From: Tetrapyrgos nigripes
Taxonomy: Eukaryota; Basidiomycota; Agaricomycetes; Agaricales; Campanellaceae
Assembly (NCBI GenBank): GCA_013368315.1
Contig: JAACJM010000085.1
Coordinates: forward strand, 62,001 to 126,000
Length of the DNA stretch: 64,000 bases
Direction: 5' to 3'
Below are positions 1 to 10,807 of this stretch, piece after piece. The notes beneath the pieces are model-generated. The model did no database searches. It was not told the origin of the DNA and saw only the letters and a list, made by a program, of their open reading frames with translations. Position 1 is the first letter of the stretch. Every line of letters begins with the position of its first letter. The translations under genes and the position numbers were made by a program.

Positions 1-2549
1 TGGAAACACAGAATTCTTAGCACCTGTGGCTGGGACAAGGCGTGCAGAATATTGGGAGCCTCCTGTGGTAGGTTTTGTCTCGATTTGCGTGAGGGTTGCT
101 GCTGACTTGGACAATCCTAGTTCCAAATTTCAGCACTACGCATGGCTGAACCGACATATATATTCCCCGCCGACGATCTAATTCAATCATTGACTGACCT
201 CTACTTCGCTCGCATTAATCCCTTTTTCCCTCTTCTCCACAGACCGACTTTTGAACGATCTGTGAAAGAAGGACTTCATTTATTGGACACTGGGTTTGGA
301 GGCACCGTTTTACTGGTATGTGCTGTTGCTGCTCGTTATTCGGATGATCCGAGGTGAGAGAGCCTTGTTCTCTCTTCAACTGATGGCATGTTGACGAAAG
401 ACAATCCAAGGGTGTTCTCCGAGGGATCAAGTGTACCAAGCTCAGCTGGGTGGCATTATTATACTCAAGTTCCTGTTGTTCGCACAAACTTGCAACTGAG
501 TGCAAAGCCCACCCTATACGAAGTTCAGAACTATTCTGTGCGTGCTCAGGTCATTCGACAATGAGAATGCAGTTCTCATATCAAAACAGTTGTCAGTACT
601 ATATATCAAGGCGTCCTCGGTAGGACAGTCCACCTGGACTCAGATTGGTTTCGGTCTGCGAATGGCACAAGATGTTGGGGCTCATCGCCGTCGGATCTTG
701 GAAAAACCGACTGTTCAAGATGAGTTGTGGAAACGAGCGTTCTTCATTCTGTTGCTCCATGAGCGGACTGTTGGAACCTTTACTGGTCGCGATTGCCTCA
801 TTCATGATGACGAGTGAGCCATTCTTCACTTTTTTGACCTTGTATGCTGAAACAGCTATTAGATATGATGTTGATTTCCCTGTCGAAGTCGATGATGAAT
901 ATTGGACTGCAAGCGATCCCAGTAAAAGCTTTCAACAACCTGCCGACAAACCGTCTTTAGTTTCATACTTCGTACATTACCTGAAGTTGAGCGACATTCT
1001 CGCGTATGCCATGAGGACCGTTGTGAGTTCGACGCTGGCTTGTCACTGCTATATCTCACTGTTCTGCAGTATTCTATTCGAAAGCCCAGTAAAATAGGAA
1101 CTCGACAACCACAGCAGACCGATCAACAGCTAGTCACCGACCTTGAATCCGCTATGAATGATTGGCTCGAAAATGTTCCAAACCACTGTGAGCGTGTCTT
1201 TTCTTCAACGGTTGATAACATGCTGACGAAAGCCAAAGTGAAGTGGGATCCAAATCGTCAACCGACTGTGTTCTTTGAGCAGTCAGCTATTTTATATTCA
1301 GCCTACTACCAGCTGCAGATATTCATACATCGGCCGTTTATTCCTATGCCGCGTCGACCATCGTCGGTAACCTTCCCTTCCCTTACTATCTGTAAGTAAT
1401 CAGGTCTCTGTTTTGAAGCTTGACTCATCGGTATCTTTTGCAGGTGCCACAGCAGCGCGGTCATGCAGTCATGTGGCCAGGACGATGGAGGTAGGTCGTC
1501 TCATCGTTCCCCAACACCTTAATCTCACTCAGTCTTATCTACTAGGCTCGTAAAGTTATCTTACCTTTCCCCAACACCCTAATTTCAGTCTTTCTATCGG
1601 CTGTCATACTTCTCCTTAACAACTGGTCAGGGAGACGTTGTGGTCCCACTGCCACGACTGCCATTGATTTGGCCGACGTACATGCATGTATGGCCGTCCT
1701 GAAAAGTGCAGAACTTCGGTGAGCCTCTCATAGGTTATCGTCGTCACAGCCGGATGCTGAAGCGTGTCGCTTCTAGTTGGCCATCTTCTGGACGTTTTTG
1801 GTGAGCCTAATTTCTACACACGTGGATCCGCTCGGTCTAATTACACACACAGGGACATGCTTAGAGACATTGCCAGCGCTGGGGAACTCGTTCCTGCCCC
1901 ATACCGGCGTAGCACAAATGCCTCAAGCGAGCGTCTTGAACCTGTTGATATCGACGGCTCTAGGCTAGTGGCTGGTACTCGCCGAGTCATGTCTTCATCT
2001 CATGAACGAAAAGATTCAAGCACTAATCTCTCTAGCTACGACCCCTCGCGCAATCAGGCATTCCATGATTATTGCGATGGTAGTATGAGCAAGCTTGTCA
2101 ACTCACCAACGTCGTCCAGTTCGGGCTCTCCTGAAGAGTCATTATCCTCCTCGACCAACAGCATTGACCCGCAGTCGATAGCATCATCATTACCTACCAC
2201 TGCTTATAACCCCCCAATCAATGACAACTTCAGTTCCGGGTCGGTCCCATTTGTACCAGACCCTATGGCGAACGACATCGCAGGGCTGCACAATACAGCA
2301 AATATGCTGTGGGGCCAATCGTCAGACTTCCCCGTGGATCCATCAGATTTGGATGCATTCTTGGCGTCTTTGCCCAACATGGACAATGCGTCAATGTCTA
2401 TGTGGTCTACAGGAAATTTGAATCTGGAGTAAGCTTTTATTTGCGACTCATAGCTTTCTCTATGACTGACTCCCTTGTCTAGGACGGATCAGTGGGGATC
2501 ACACTTGACCAATTTCGATTCTACAAGTGGGCAATCACGACAGCAGTGA
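1..2549 (+). CDS. Fungal-specific transcription factor, 3' portion (partial)
   Basis: This is the middle and C-terminal part of a nuclear Zn2Cys6-type regulator; the 5' end and any DNA-binding zinc cluster lie outside the window. Splicing by eye gives the fungal_trans middle homology region: LYFARINPFFPLLHRPTFER (from about 199), then SAGWHYYTQ (about 440), GFGLRMAQDVGAHRR (about 648) and a tail with VFLSAVILLLNNW and ADVHACMAVL (1590-1720). These resemble XlnR-like regulators of Agaricomycetes. The C-terminal third is Ser/Asn-rich and acidic, as expected of an activation region. Introns include 356-410, 530-589, 1487-1547, 1801-1852 and 2429-2482; the last exon ends in TGA at 2547-2549. The intron at 1487-1547 holds a near-copy of part of the next exon. 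Target genes cannot be told from the sequence. Family call firm, regulated pathway unknown. Confidence 0.85.
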
Positions 2550-2903
2550 AATATCTCAGCATCTCATTTTCCACACCGTTTTTTACCCAATAGTGTATGT
2601 TCTTGACCCGTCATACTGCCGTTATGTATCGATAGCTATATGGATTGGGAGGACCGGATTAATAGAACATGTTGTGTGGCGCTAGGAACGTGACATCATA
2701 CTCTTATCACTCCAAGGTGAAGTTGAAGGCTGCTGGAGCAACGAGCGGCGTTTGTGGTCGTGAGGTTGGCCAAGCGGTTGCTCAACTTAGTCTTTTTCTG
2801 GGCTGACGCGCCTTAAGTCACAGCATGTGAGTTGTGATTGACATCGACGTCATAAACACTTCGTCTTTTTTTTCTAACTCCACTGCAAACGCATGCTCAT
2901 GAC

Positions 2904-2910
2904 TATAAAA
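2904..2910 (+). promoter_or_regulatory. TATA box of the GH128 gene
   Basis: A clean TATAAAA lies 47 bp upstream of the ATG at 2957, and a pyrimidine-rich stretch precedes it. The position fits a core promoter with a short 5' UTR. Confidence 0.5.
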
Positions 2911-2956
2911 ACTGCTCAGCAATCTTTGCCCAAATGTAGCCATTTTTACGACACCC

Positions 2957-4206
2957 ATGATGACCCGTGTAACGAACTCATTCCTTTCATTTTTCGTCGC
3001 TGTCTGCTCTTTTGCTTTCCTTGCCTCGAATGCTAGTCCAGCACAACATTATCAACGGGCCGTAACTGTCACCAATACTTCCAAGGCGGGACTTGCCTGG
3101 CCTAATGGTAGATCTGTGGACATTGACCAGTACACACATACTGGCAAGGTGTCTTGGTAAGTATGGTGTACTGCTTCTGAAGACGCTTGATACTAAAGTG
3201 CCCGTCTATTCACTGCTTCGTTCCTTCCCCGCACCAAATCCTTGCCAACCGTCGGCCGAATCGACCAGGTACTACTCTTGGTCCCCAAATCCTATCCCTC
3301 GAACAGACCTCGAATTCGTACCAATGTTGTGGGGCTCAGACCAAGCCGAGGAGTTCAACTCTACCATAGAAGACATGATCTCTGATCTTGGGATAACGTG
3401 TGCTTTGGGAATGAACGAGTACGTGTGCTACGCACCTTTTTTTCTTTTGAGAGCGCTAACGAAGTTTTCTTTCAAGGCCTCAGCAGTCAGGCCAGTCCAA
3501 TCTCTCTCCCGAGCAGGGCGCAGATATATGGAAGAGTTACCTTGAGCCTTTGAAGTCGAGAAACATCCGGCTCGGCTCCCCTGCTCCATCAAGTGCGCCC
3601 TCAGGCAAGACTTGGATCCAGGACTTTTTGACGGCTTGTAATGGCTCTTGCACGGTCGATTTCATTGCGCTCCGTGCGTCTTCCTACCATATATATCTCA
3701 ACTCATGCTAACAAAATGCAGATTGGTACGACGTCGACGCCGATGACTTCATAAACTACATCAAAGACTTTCACGATACTTTCCAGAGACCTATTTGGGT
3801 CACGGAATGGGATTGCCAGAACTTCAACGATAGAAATAAACAATGCTCGTACGACGATATAGTCTCGTTTATGAACAAGACTCAGACGTTTATGGACGAA
3901 ACTGATTATGTCGAGCGTTACGCCTGGTTTGGTGCTATGAAAAATCTGCAAGGTGTCAATTCTGTAAGTGGCGACTAATCTCTCTTCTGGGATATCGAAT
4001 TGACCTTTCCCATCCTCTTTGGACAGGACAACGCGTTAATGGACTCCAAGGGCGACATTAACGACCTTGGTGGTCAATACATCGGGGATCCCAACCCACA
4101 ACCCGGCGGAGTTGGAAATAATGCTGCAATGTCGATTGTCTGCCCATCTTATCTTCAGTGGATTATCCCCGCTGCCTCGGTGCTTGCAATGATGGCTTTT
4201 TCGTGA
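2957..4206 (+). CDS. GH128 family glycoside hydrolase, GPI-anchored
   Basis: Secreted enzyme of the GH128 (Glyco_hydro_cc, Asl1-like) family, whose known members cleave beta-1,3-glucan; the likely site of action is the cell wall. Exons 2957-3156, 3269-3418, 3477-3673, 3722-3963 and 4027-4206 join in frame. Visible parts in order: signal peptide (residues 1 to about 26, hydrophobic FLSFFVAVCSFAFLA), WYYSWSPNP, FVPMLWG, the GMNEPQQS motif with the probable acid/base Glu, HWYDVDADDF, and WVTEWDCQNF with the probable nucleophile Glu. The C-terminus ends in a hydrophobic run (WIIPAASVLAMMAF) after a small-residue stretch, as in GPI-anchored proteins. Length is normal for the family. It follows the transcription factor in the same direction 400 bp away. 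Family assignment firm; substrate inferred. Confidence 0.92.
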
Positions 4207-4850
4207 TTTATTGACCCTAGGATTGCGAATGGCCCTCGAATCGGACTCTGGAAAGTGTAAGATACCCTACATGTACTGATTCAGCTATTGCCTGTATCAT
4301 ACTTACTATGAATCTATACACGATCTCAAGATCTGTAGAGTACATAGACGGACTATTTCTAGTACTTGTATCAAATTTTGTAGTGTTTGAGAAATCAAGG
4401 TAGTGACACGCCTCGTTTTCTATTCCTCCACTGTTGCGACCTCTGGAAGATTTAGCGGTGAACTTGATGAACCATGTTAGTATTTCTCGCGCGGGATGCT
4501 CGGCCTCAAAGGCTCGCTCTCGGACGCCGGCAACTGAGAACAAGAACGTTGACTTCCTCTAGCTCTTAGCATCCAAGCTTAGTTCAAGCCCTCCGCCCAT
4601 GCACTAAGAAATCCAGTTCACCTCTACCAAAAGGCATGCTATTACCGTCAGGCATCATACGTAGTGCCCAACCTGAACTACATCTTGGCATCGACCGGAA
4701 GGTGTACTTCAAGTTATGCTATGATGAAAAACAAGGTGCTGGCGTGTCTCGACCTTTAAACACAACAAAGTCCTCTGTCAAAATTCCCATTTTTTGTGAT
4801 GATTCCGCATTGATGATAAGTACTGTACACGTATTCCCAAACTCCGATAA
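4207..4850. other. Intergenic region between GH128 and glutaryl-CoA dehydrogenase
   Basis: This 644-bp stretch holds the 3' ends of two convergent genes. Small open frames occur on both strands, but none has a recognisable motif or consistent splice signals. I see no RNA gene or repeat. Confidence 0.5.
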
Positions 4851-6807
4851 TTAATTGGCGAAGGCTGCAATGCCAGTGATAGCTTTGCCCAAAACGAGCG
4901 CATGAACATCCTTGAAGGTATGTTAGTACTATGGACTGGAAATTTTGTAGTATTCGACATACATTAGTTCCTGAGGATAAAAAAAGTGAGCGTCAGAACA
5001 TTACAATTATATCAGGAGTTGAAGACAAACCTTCATAAGTGTTCGCAATCTGCAAATTGGCAGCGTGCCTTGCGATATGATACCTAGAATAAAGAAGGCA
5101 TTCTCCAGTTCAGCTCTAACCCTACTGAAAGACCACTCACTCGTCCGATGCAGCGTTACCCCCAAGAATATCCAACACACTCCTAGCGTGTTGCAATGCC
5201 TTGCCACAATTATTCTTCTTCACCAGATTAATCATCTCTGGTGCGAGTAAACCCTGATCTTTCAAACGTCCGACCTGCAGACTAGCAAGAAGACCTAAAG
5301 CCACTTCACTTTGCGCATCTGCGAGCTTCTTCTGGATAAGTTGGAAAGAAGCAATGGGACGGTCGAACTGGTGCCTCTCGAGTGCGTATTCACGAGCACG
5401 GTGTACGCAGTCTTCCAAAGCGCCCATGACACCCCAGGATATACCAAACCTGGCAGAGTTGAGGCATGAGAAGGCTGAACCTAGACTTCTGGTTCCGGGT
5501 AAAAGTGCGTCTTTGGATACGCGGACGTTGTCCATGAAGACTGATCCTGTGAGGGACACGCGAAGGGACACCTTGTTCTTGATAGCAGGGGTTGTAAGAC
5601 CTTTCATTCCCTGGAAGAAGTGTCAATGCTCCATAGACTGTAATATTAGACCTGCTAACCTTCTCCAATAAGAATCCTCGAATCTTGTTATCCCACTTGC
5701 ATTTGGCCCAAATGACAAACACGTCGCTAGCAAGCCGTTTGAGCTTGGAAAACACTGAGTATTGGCAATGGACTTACGCCACAGGTGAGTTTGTTATCCA
5801 GGTCTTGCTTCCATTGATGATGAAGCCGCCATCGACATCCTCAGCGGTGGTCTTCATACTAGCGGGATCTGAGCCGTGGTTAGGCTCCGTCAAACCCTAG
5901 GAGAAAAATGTTTCATCCAGTATCTCGCTTGCAGTATATAGGGGCCTTACGAAAGCGCCAACTATTTCGCCCTTTGCTGTGAATTGCAAAACACTTCAGA
6001 AATGCAAACGTCCTCATTACCCATGTTTTACTCACCCATCCCAGGCAAGAATCTCGACTTTTGTTCTTCCGAGCCGAACTCGTTTATAGGGTGCATCGTA
6101 AGAGAGGATTGAACTGAAGACGTCGAGCGGTACCCGGAGTCAACCCTATGAAGTGTTAGGATTACGAGAAACCTCGATATTGCATGACAAACTCACCTCT
6201 CAATCTCCCGTGCAATAAGTCCATAAGAAACGTTACTGACACCTGCGCATCCATATCCTTTGATAGTTGGGCCCAACAATCCCAGCTTTCCCATTTCAGG
6301 AAGCACAGTAGGATCGTATTCTGTTCATACGTTAATGGTTGAGGGTGGTAAGTCTAGAGGCAGCCCTACACTGACCTTCGGTACGCCAACCCTTTATAAC
6401 GCGTGGTGCGAGGTTTTCCTGTAACGGAATGATGGTTTAGACATTGCCTAGATAGCTGCAATAAGTCCCGGTCAAATACCTGACAGTATTGATGCGCAGA
6501 ATCCCTAGCACACGATAAGATGGTTGCAAACCTGGAACAGCCAATACTCACCTTATAGCAATCTCCTCTTCGGTCAGTAACGATTCCAAGTTCAAGGGAT
6601 CCTACAAGCAGTTAGGACAGAGTATTTTGTAATAGCACAGAACACACCTCCCAGTTAAATTTGGCAAAAGCTACAAGAATACTGGTCAGTACAATCCAAT
6701 GTTGTAAGTTGGGGTAGGAACGAACAGGACGCCGGGCGAACTGATGCATTTGAGAGCCGGGTATTGCGAACTCCTTTGAGCAGAGCTGACCTTGATAATC
6801 CAAACAT
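4851..6807 (-). CDS. Glutaryl-CoA dehydrogenase, mitochondrial
   Basis: FAD enzyme of the acyl-CoA dehydrogenase family that converts glutaryl-CoA to crotonyl-CoA and CO2 in lysine and tryptophan breakdown. The start at 6807 gives a typical mitochondrial presequence ([20 protein letters not shown]) followed by [20 protein letters not shown]. Downstream are [72 protein letters not shown] and [11 protein letters not shown]. The C-terminus reads [20 protein letters not shown] and ends FAN-stop. The Glu in TYEG corresponds to the catalytic base known in human GCDH. The bases just after it are carried by an 8-nt exon at 4963-4970. Many short introns are present. Divergent from the eL33 gene across 403 bp. 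The glutaryl rather than other acyl-CoA specificity rests on the overall motif match. Confidence 0.93.
4963..4970 (-). other. 8-nt microexon of glutaryl-CoA dehydrogenase
   Basis: On the minus strand an exon ending ...ACTTATGAAG is followed by GTTTGTC, then CTCAG, the 8 bases GAACTAAT, then GTATGTC, then TTCAAG and GATGTTCATG. Only with these 8 bases does the protein read TYEGTNDVH, which matches the family. Skipping them shifts the frame. Confidence 0.8.
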
Positions 6808-7210
6808 TTCCGAGAAGATGAGTTCAAAAAGTTGAAAGAGGGAGAAAGAGAGACGACAGAATGGGATGGGATGGTGAAGCGGGGTAAACGTTGTTCCGTT
6901 CCGGGATCGGGGACCTAACAGCCGGCAGGCAATATCTCCTCGCGATTACTGTTGGCCATGAAAACAAAGGATCTTGGATTTCTTTGCCAGGTAAAGAGGC
7001 CGTTAGATACTGAAGTAGTTCTATGGGGGTGATCATTCCGTAGGACAACTCAGGATTGTAAGTAAAAAAGAGTACTAGGTTCGAGAATCCATGGTTGCAA
7101 CAGTATGGTCGCGTGGGAATTTTGAGCTGACAGCATAGCGCGGCTGTATCTCGAGTAACGAAAACGAAAACCTCAAGACTTTTCGCTGCGGCAACCTCAA
7201 AATCGACATA
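6808..7210. promoter_or_regulatory. Divergent promoter region, GCDH / eL33
   Basis: 403 bp between two divergent start codons. It must hold both promoters. I see no clear TATA box and no other gene. Confidence 0.4.
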
Positions 7211-7926
7211 ATGGGCTCCACAAGGTCAGACTATGATCCTCGACTTCTCAAGACATTCTGTGCCAACTTTTGGAGGATTTGGAGCGGTGGAATGGTTGGA
7301 TTGTGGGATGGCAGTTTGGATGACTGGAATTTTCGAGTTGGAAACTTTTGCTTTGACGACCCTCCGATTCTTCGACGTTTGGCCTGGATCTCTGTTTCTA
7401 CCATTCTTCTCGTCAGTTCTGCGTTGGATGATATCTGACTGACTTCGTTCTACAGACTGTACTCCAAAGGCCGTGTTTTGGGGCACAAACGTGCTAAGCG
7501 CAACTCTAGCCCAAACACCTCCCTCATCCAAATTGAGGGTGTTGCCACCAAGGAGGATGCCCAGTTCTATCTCGGAAAGGTATGTCATCGTATTCCTTTC
7601 TATCCAGTCGAAAATTAACTGGGCTTTCTTAGCGTATCGCATACGTCTACAAGGCCAAGCGGGAGATTCAGGGTTCAAAAGTACGGGTTATCTGGGGGTA
7701 CGTTACTGGGTTGGGTCGACTAGAGACTTGTGCTAACATGGTTTGATAGACGTGTTACCAGGCCACACGGCAACTCTGGTGTCGTGAAATCAAAATTCCG
7801 CTCCAACCTTCCTCCTCGCGCGTTTGGTGCTAGTGTTCGTGTGGTATGTGCCTTTCCCGTTTCTGTAGCCTCACTTAATTCATGTTTTTGTGGCCTTCAT
7901 AGATGCTTTACCCCTCGACGATTTAA
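7211..7926 (+). CDS. RPL33: 60S ribosomal protein eL33 (L33/L35A)
   Basis: Structural protein of the large cytosolic ribosomal subunit. Five exons (7211-7224, 7456-7579, 7633-7697, 7750-7843, 7903-7926) join to a complete protein of about 106 residues, the normal size. Diagnostic blocks in order: [100 protein letters not shown]. The first coding exon has only 14 nt and is followed by a 231-bp first intron, much longer than the other introns of this gene. A long first intron is common in ribosomal protein genes and may carry regulatory sequence. Confidence 0.97.
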
Positions 7927-8387
7927 ATCCTCTGTACTCCATGGCTTGCTATCATATTTCTTCTTCTATCATGCAATATGACTTGACATGCACACGTATT
8001 CATTGCTCGGGCTGCCTAGAGTACGGTCAACCTGTAAATATGCCTATGCCACCAATATCACGTCGTGTGTGTAAGAGCATGCATCTTCGATGGATTTTAC
8101 TCTAGTCTGTGTCTACTCTGAGGAGATTAGCGGGGGTTTCTTTGATCTAGAAATCTAGTGGATAAGTAAGGCCTAGGATTGTATACCACATCGTCTGTCT
8201 ACCGCCATCCCTCTCTCGGTCACGATAAACCCATAAACCGTCCAATCCTGCCTCTAAGGTTACTAGATGGCTCGTTTTTGGTAGAAGAATCAGGCGTTGG
8301 CGATGCCGCTGGAGCCGCCGTTGGAGCCACCTCAGCCCTCACAGGTTGCGGCGTCTCTACTCGCTGAGGTTTGCTCGCCTGCTGCTG
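7927..8387. other. Intergenic region between convergent genes
   Basis: 461 bp between the 3' ends of eL33 and the next minus-strand gene. It contains the 3' UTRs; no gene, RNA or repeat is visible. Confidence 0.5.
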
Positions 8388-9730
8388 CTATTTTTTCACC
8401 GTCGTTGCTTGTGAACCAGCCTTCGGTTTCGACTTGACCTTTGACAACAAACCAGCCGCCGCCTTCACTTGAGTCTTTCCTTGTTTGGACATCTGGGGCG
8501 AAGGACGAGTAGCTGTTGCTGCCATAGCAGCAATCTCGGTGATTAAAGGATTCGGGGTGGGTTCTGGAGTGGGCGTAGCTTCAACGACGGGTTCAGCTGG
8601 CTTGCTCTCGGATGCAGCAGTGTCAACATCCCATCCTGAAGCCGTATCCGCAGACTCGTTCAAGAAATCCATATCCTGCCATCCACTCTCCTCCGCACCC
8701 CCCGACCAGCCTCCAGCTTCTGCAGAACCCCTACCATCAGCAGATTCAGAAGCAGCAGGAAGCCCTGGATCCATCCATTTCAAATTCCCAGATGTTGCGT
8801 CCCCCATCTGTTGCATACTCGGCCCCGACTCACGTTCGAACTCGTATGGATTCTTCATTTCGAGTCTTTGAGCGTACTTTCGGACGAGGTAGCGCATGAC
8901 GGGATGATCCACTTTTACGTCGTGAGTGAATTCGGTACTTTTTGGGATGGGTTTGAGATTGTGGAAGCCACCCCAGCGGACGAAATGACGACCAGCGTAG
9001 GAGGGGAAAGGTCGTGCTTGTCGGGAAGGGGGTATGGTGTCGACGGGCTCGCTTTCTATAGAGATGGGATAGATGAGTATGTGTACTTTGAGCAATTCAG
9101 GATACACGTACCCTTAAGAATTTCGAACGTGAGGAAGGGAGACTCATGAGGACCTCTGGGTGTGCTTTGGCCAGGCTGGAAGCTGGGTATTGGACCGGTA
9201 ATAGCAGTGTCAAAGTTTGGAACCTTCTTTTGGGGTTCTACATAAGATTGAATTTCTGACAGAGTGATACCGCCCTCGGCGCTGTAATGTTTTGGTGGAG
9301 GAGGAGCAGGGACTTGAAGCAATGATTTGTGCTCTAGAGCACGTTGACGGGACTCGTCCTTGACGAATCTGACGCAGATGAAGCTTCCATACCAGTCTCC
9401 TTCCTGGACCACAAGACGCGATGAAATGAGAGTCTGTCAAGGCTGGTCAAGACAATATAGACATACCCTTGGATACCAAAACTCTTCTACACTTCCAAAC
9501 GCCTTTTCGAGGTATTGCACGATGGCAAGACTATCTGCAGAAGAGCGCATATAATCCCATGTGCGGATGCCTATTGACTTGTGCTCCCCGTCGCGACCAA
9601 TACTCGAGTCGGAGATATGATTAGTAGGTATTCTTTCACGCTCCCGGACTTGTGAAGCATATCGAGAACATAGGTGATGGGGAAGCCGGGAGACAATGAG
9701 CCTCCGTGAAGCTGTCTGAGCGCGAAGCAT
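8388..9730 (-). CDS. Hypothetical protein, probably mitochondrial
   Basis: I do not recognise a named family. The chosen start at 9730 gives a basic, Arg/Ser-rich leader without acids (MLRAQTASRRLIVSRLPHHL), which looks like a mitochondrial targeting peptide; an earlier in-frame Met at 9790 would spoil it. Exon 1 continues with SLAIVQYLEKAFGSVEEFWY. It is spliced across 9403-9464 to EGDWYGSFICVRFVKDESRQ. This beta-alpha-beta look recalls an RRM-like fold, but that is only an impression. After a short intron (9056-9111) come RPFPSYAGRHFVRWGGFHNL and KVDHPVMRYLVRKYAQRLEM, then a low-complexity Ala/Pro/Glu tail ending ATTVKK. Its 5' end faces the next gene at only 66 bp. Confidence 0.75.
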
Positions 9731-9796
9731 ACAACAGAGGAGCGTGTGACTTGGCAAAATTTTTGTAATGTTTTCTTGTGACCACAACAACCTTCA

Positions 9797-10398
9797 ATGG
9801 CTTCCAACAACTCGAATAAATCTCCGGCCTTTGCTCAGTACAGGAGGACACTGAACGCAATATCTGCTCGTACAGGAACACCCTTGCCTTCGTTGATTCT
9901 CTCTTTTGGGATACTTCATGAACTCACTGCCATTGTGCCTCTAGTTGGCATTTTCTATGGTGCACGCACTCTGGGAATAGGCGAACGCGTCGTCTCTGCT
10001 GTTGTTCAGCAGGATATCACTACTCCTGAAGATGGCTCTGCTCTACGGTGGACGAGGGCAAAGTTCAAAACATGGGTTGAAGAAGGGGAAGGCAAGGTTG
10101 AACGCGTGGGCCGACGGTACGGACTATTTGGGTTTGAAAAGGGAGCTGAAGGTGCGGCACCAGAGTCGTTTCGTTCTGGACAAATAGCTGGGGATGTCGC
10201 CAATGCCGTGTTTGCATATGGAGTAACCAAGGTGAATAATGGTCGTGTGTATCTCATGCAGGACTGGCATTGAAGAGCGTACACAAGGCATTGCTTCCTG
10301 TGCGCATTGGGGTTTCGCTCTACCTGTCTCCGGCGTTTTCGAGGACGGTGATTGGACCCATTCAAGCCTCCCTGCTGCGAATTTTCAGACGGCCATGA
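9797..10398 (+). CDS. Small mitochondrial membrane protein, possibly MRX7/FAM210-like
   Basis: Two exons (9797-10231 and 10288-10398) give 182 residues. Near the N-terminus is SLILSFGILHELTAIVPLVG followed by IFYGARTLGIGERVV: a hydrophobic segment with a conserved-looking HELTAIVPL core, as in fungal mitochondrial inner-membrane proteins of the MRX7/FAM210 kind. The second exon contributes a second amphipathic or hydrophobic stretch, LLPVRIGVSLYLSPAFSR, and the end LLRIFRRP-stop. Reading through the intron would end at a TGA at 10271-10273, so splicing at GTGAAT..CACAAG is required for the family-like tail. It shares a very short bidirectional promoter with the probable mitochondrial gene at 9730. 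Membrane location is inferred from hydropathy; function unknown. Confidence 0.8.
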
Positions 10399-10807
10399 TA
10401 TCCGAAGACGGGGTTGTTTGGCCGTGCGGCCATGTTGTGCTCCCTCGTCGCGACTCGCCACAGCTCGCCACTCTTTCACTTTGAGGGCCTCTCCGTAGTA
10501 GCGTCATTTGTTGTTGTTGCATAGTTGTATATAGAGCAAAGTACAAGGACAATTGATGCCGATGGAAACAAAAACAATAGCGCTAATGAGCACCGATATG
10601 TTTTCTTTTGTGACATATGTGACATGGTGACATTATGAGAATTGCTTTGACGCTTGTCTGACACCAGTGCCGTCACTCACAACTCCACATTCTTTCTTAA
10701 CGACTCCCAGAAAGCTACTTACTGCCACTTCTTCAAGCATCTCCACCAAGGAGTTTGCCTTTTTCCCTCCGTAACGACCCCCTTTCACATCCCTATCGTT
10801 CCCCGTC
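10399..10807. promoter_or_regulatory. Intergenic and promoter region upstream of CSC1-like gene
   Basis: 410 bp between a + gene and the next + gene. It must hold the terminator of one and the promoter of the other. It is C/T-rich just before the ATG at 10808; no gene seen. Confidence 0.4.

Noticed and set aside
8485..8871. 128-codon open frame on +
   Set aside because: Antisense to the low-complexity Ala/Glu/Pro-rich tail of the hypothetical mitochondrial gene; composition artefact.
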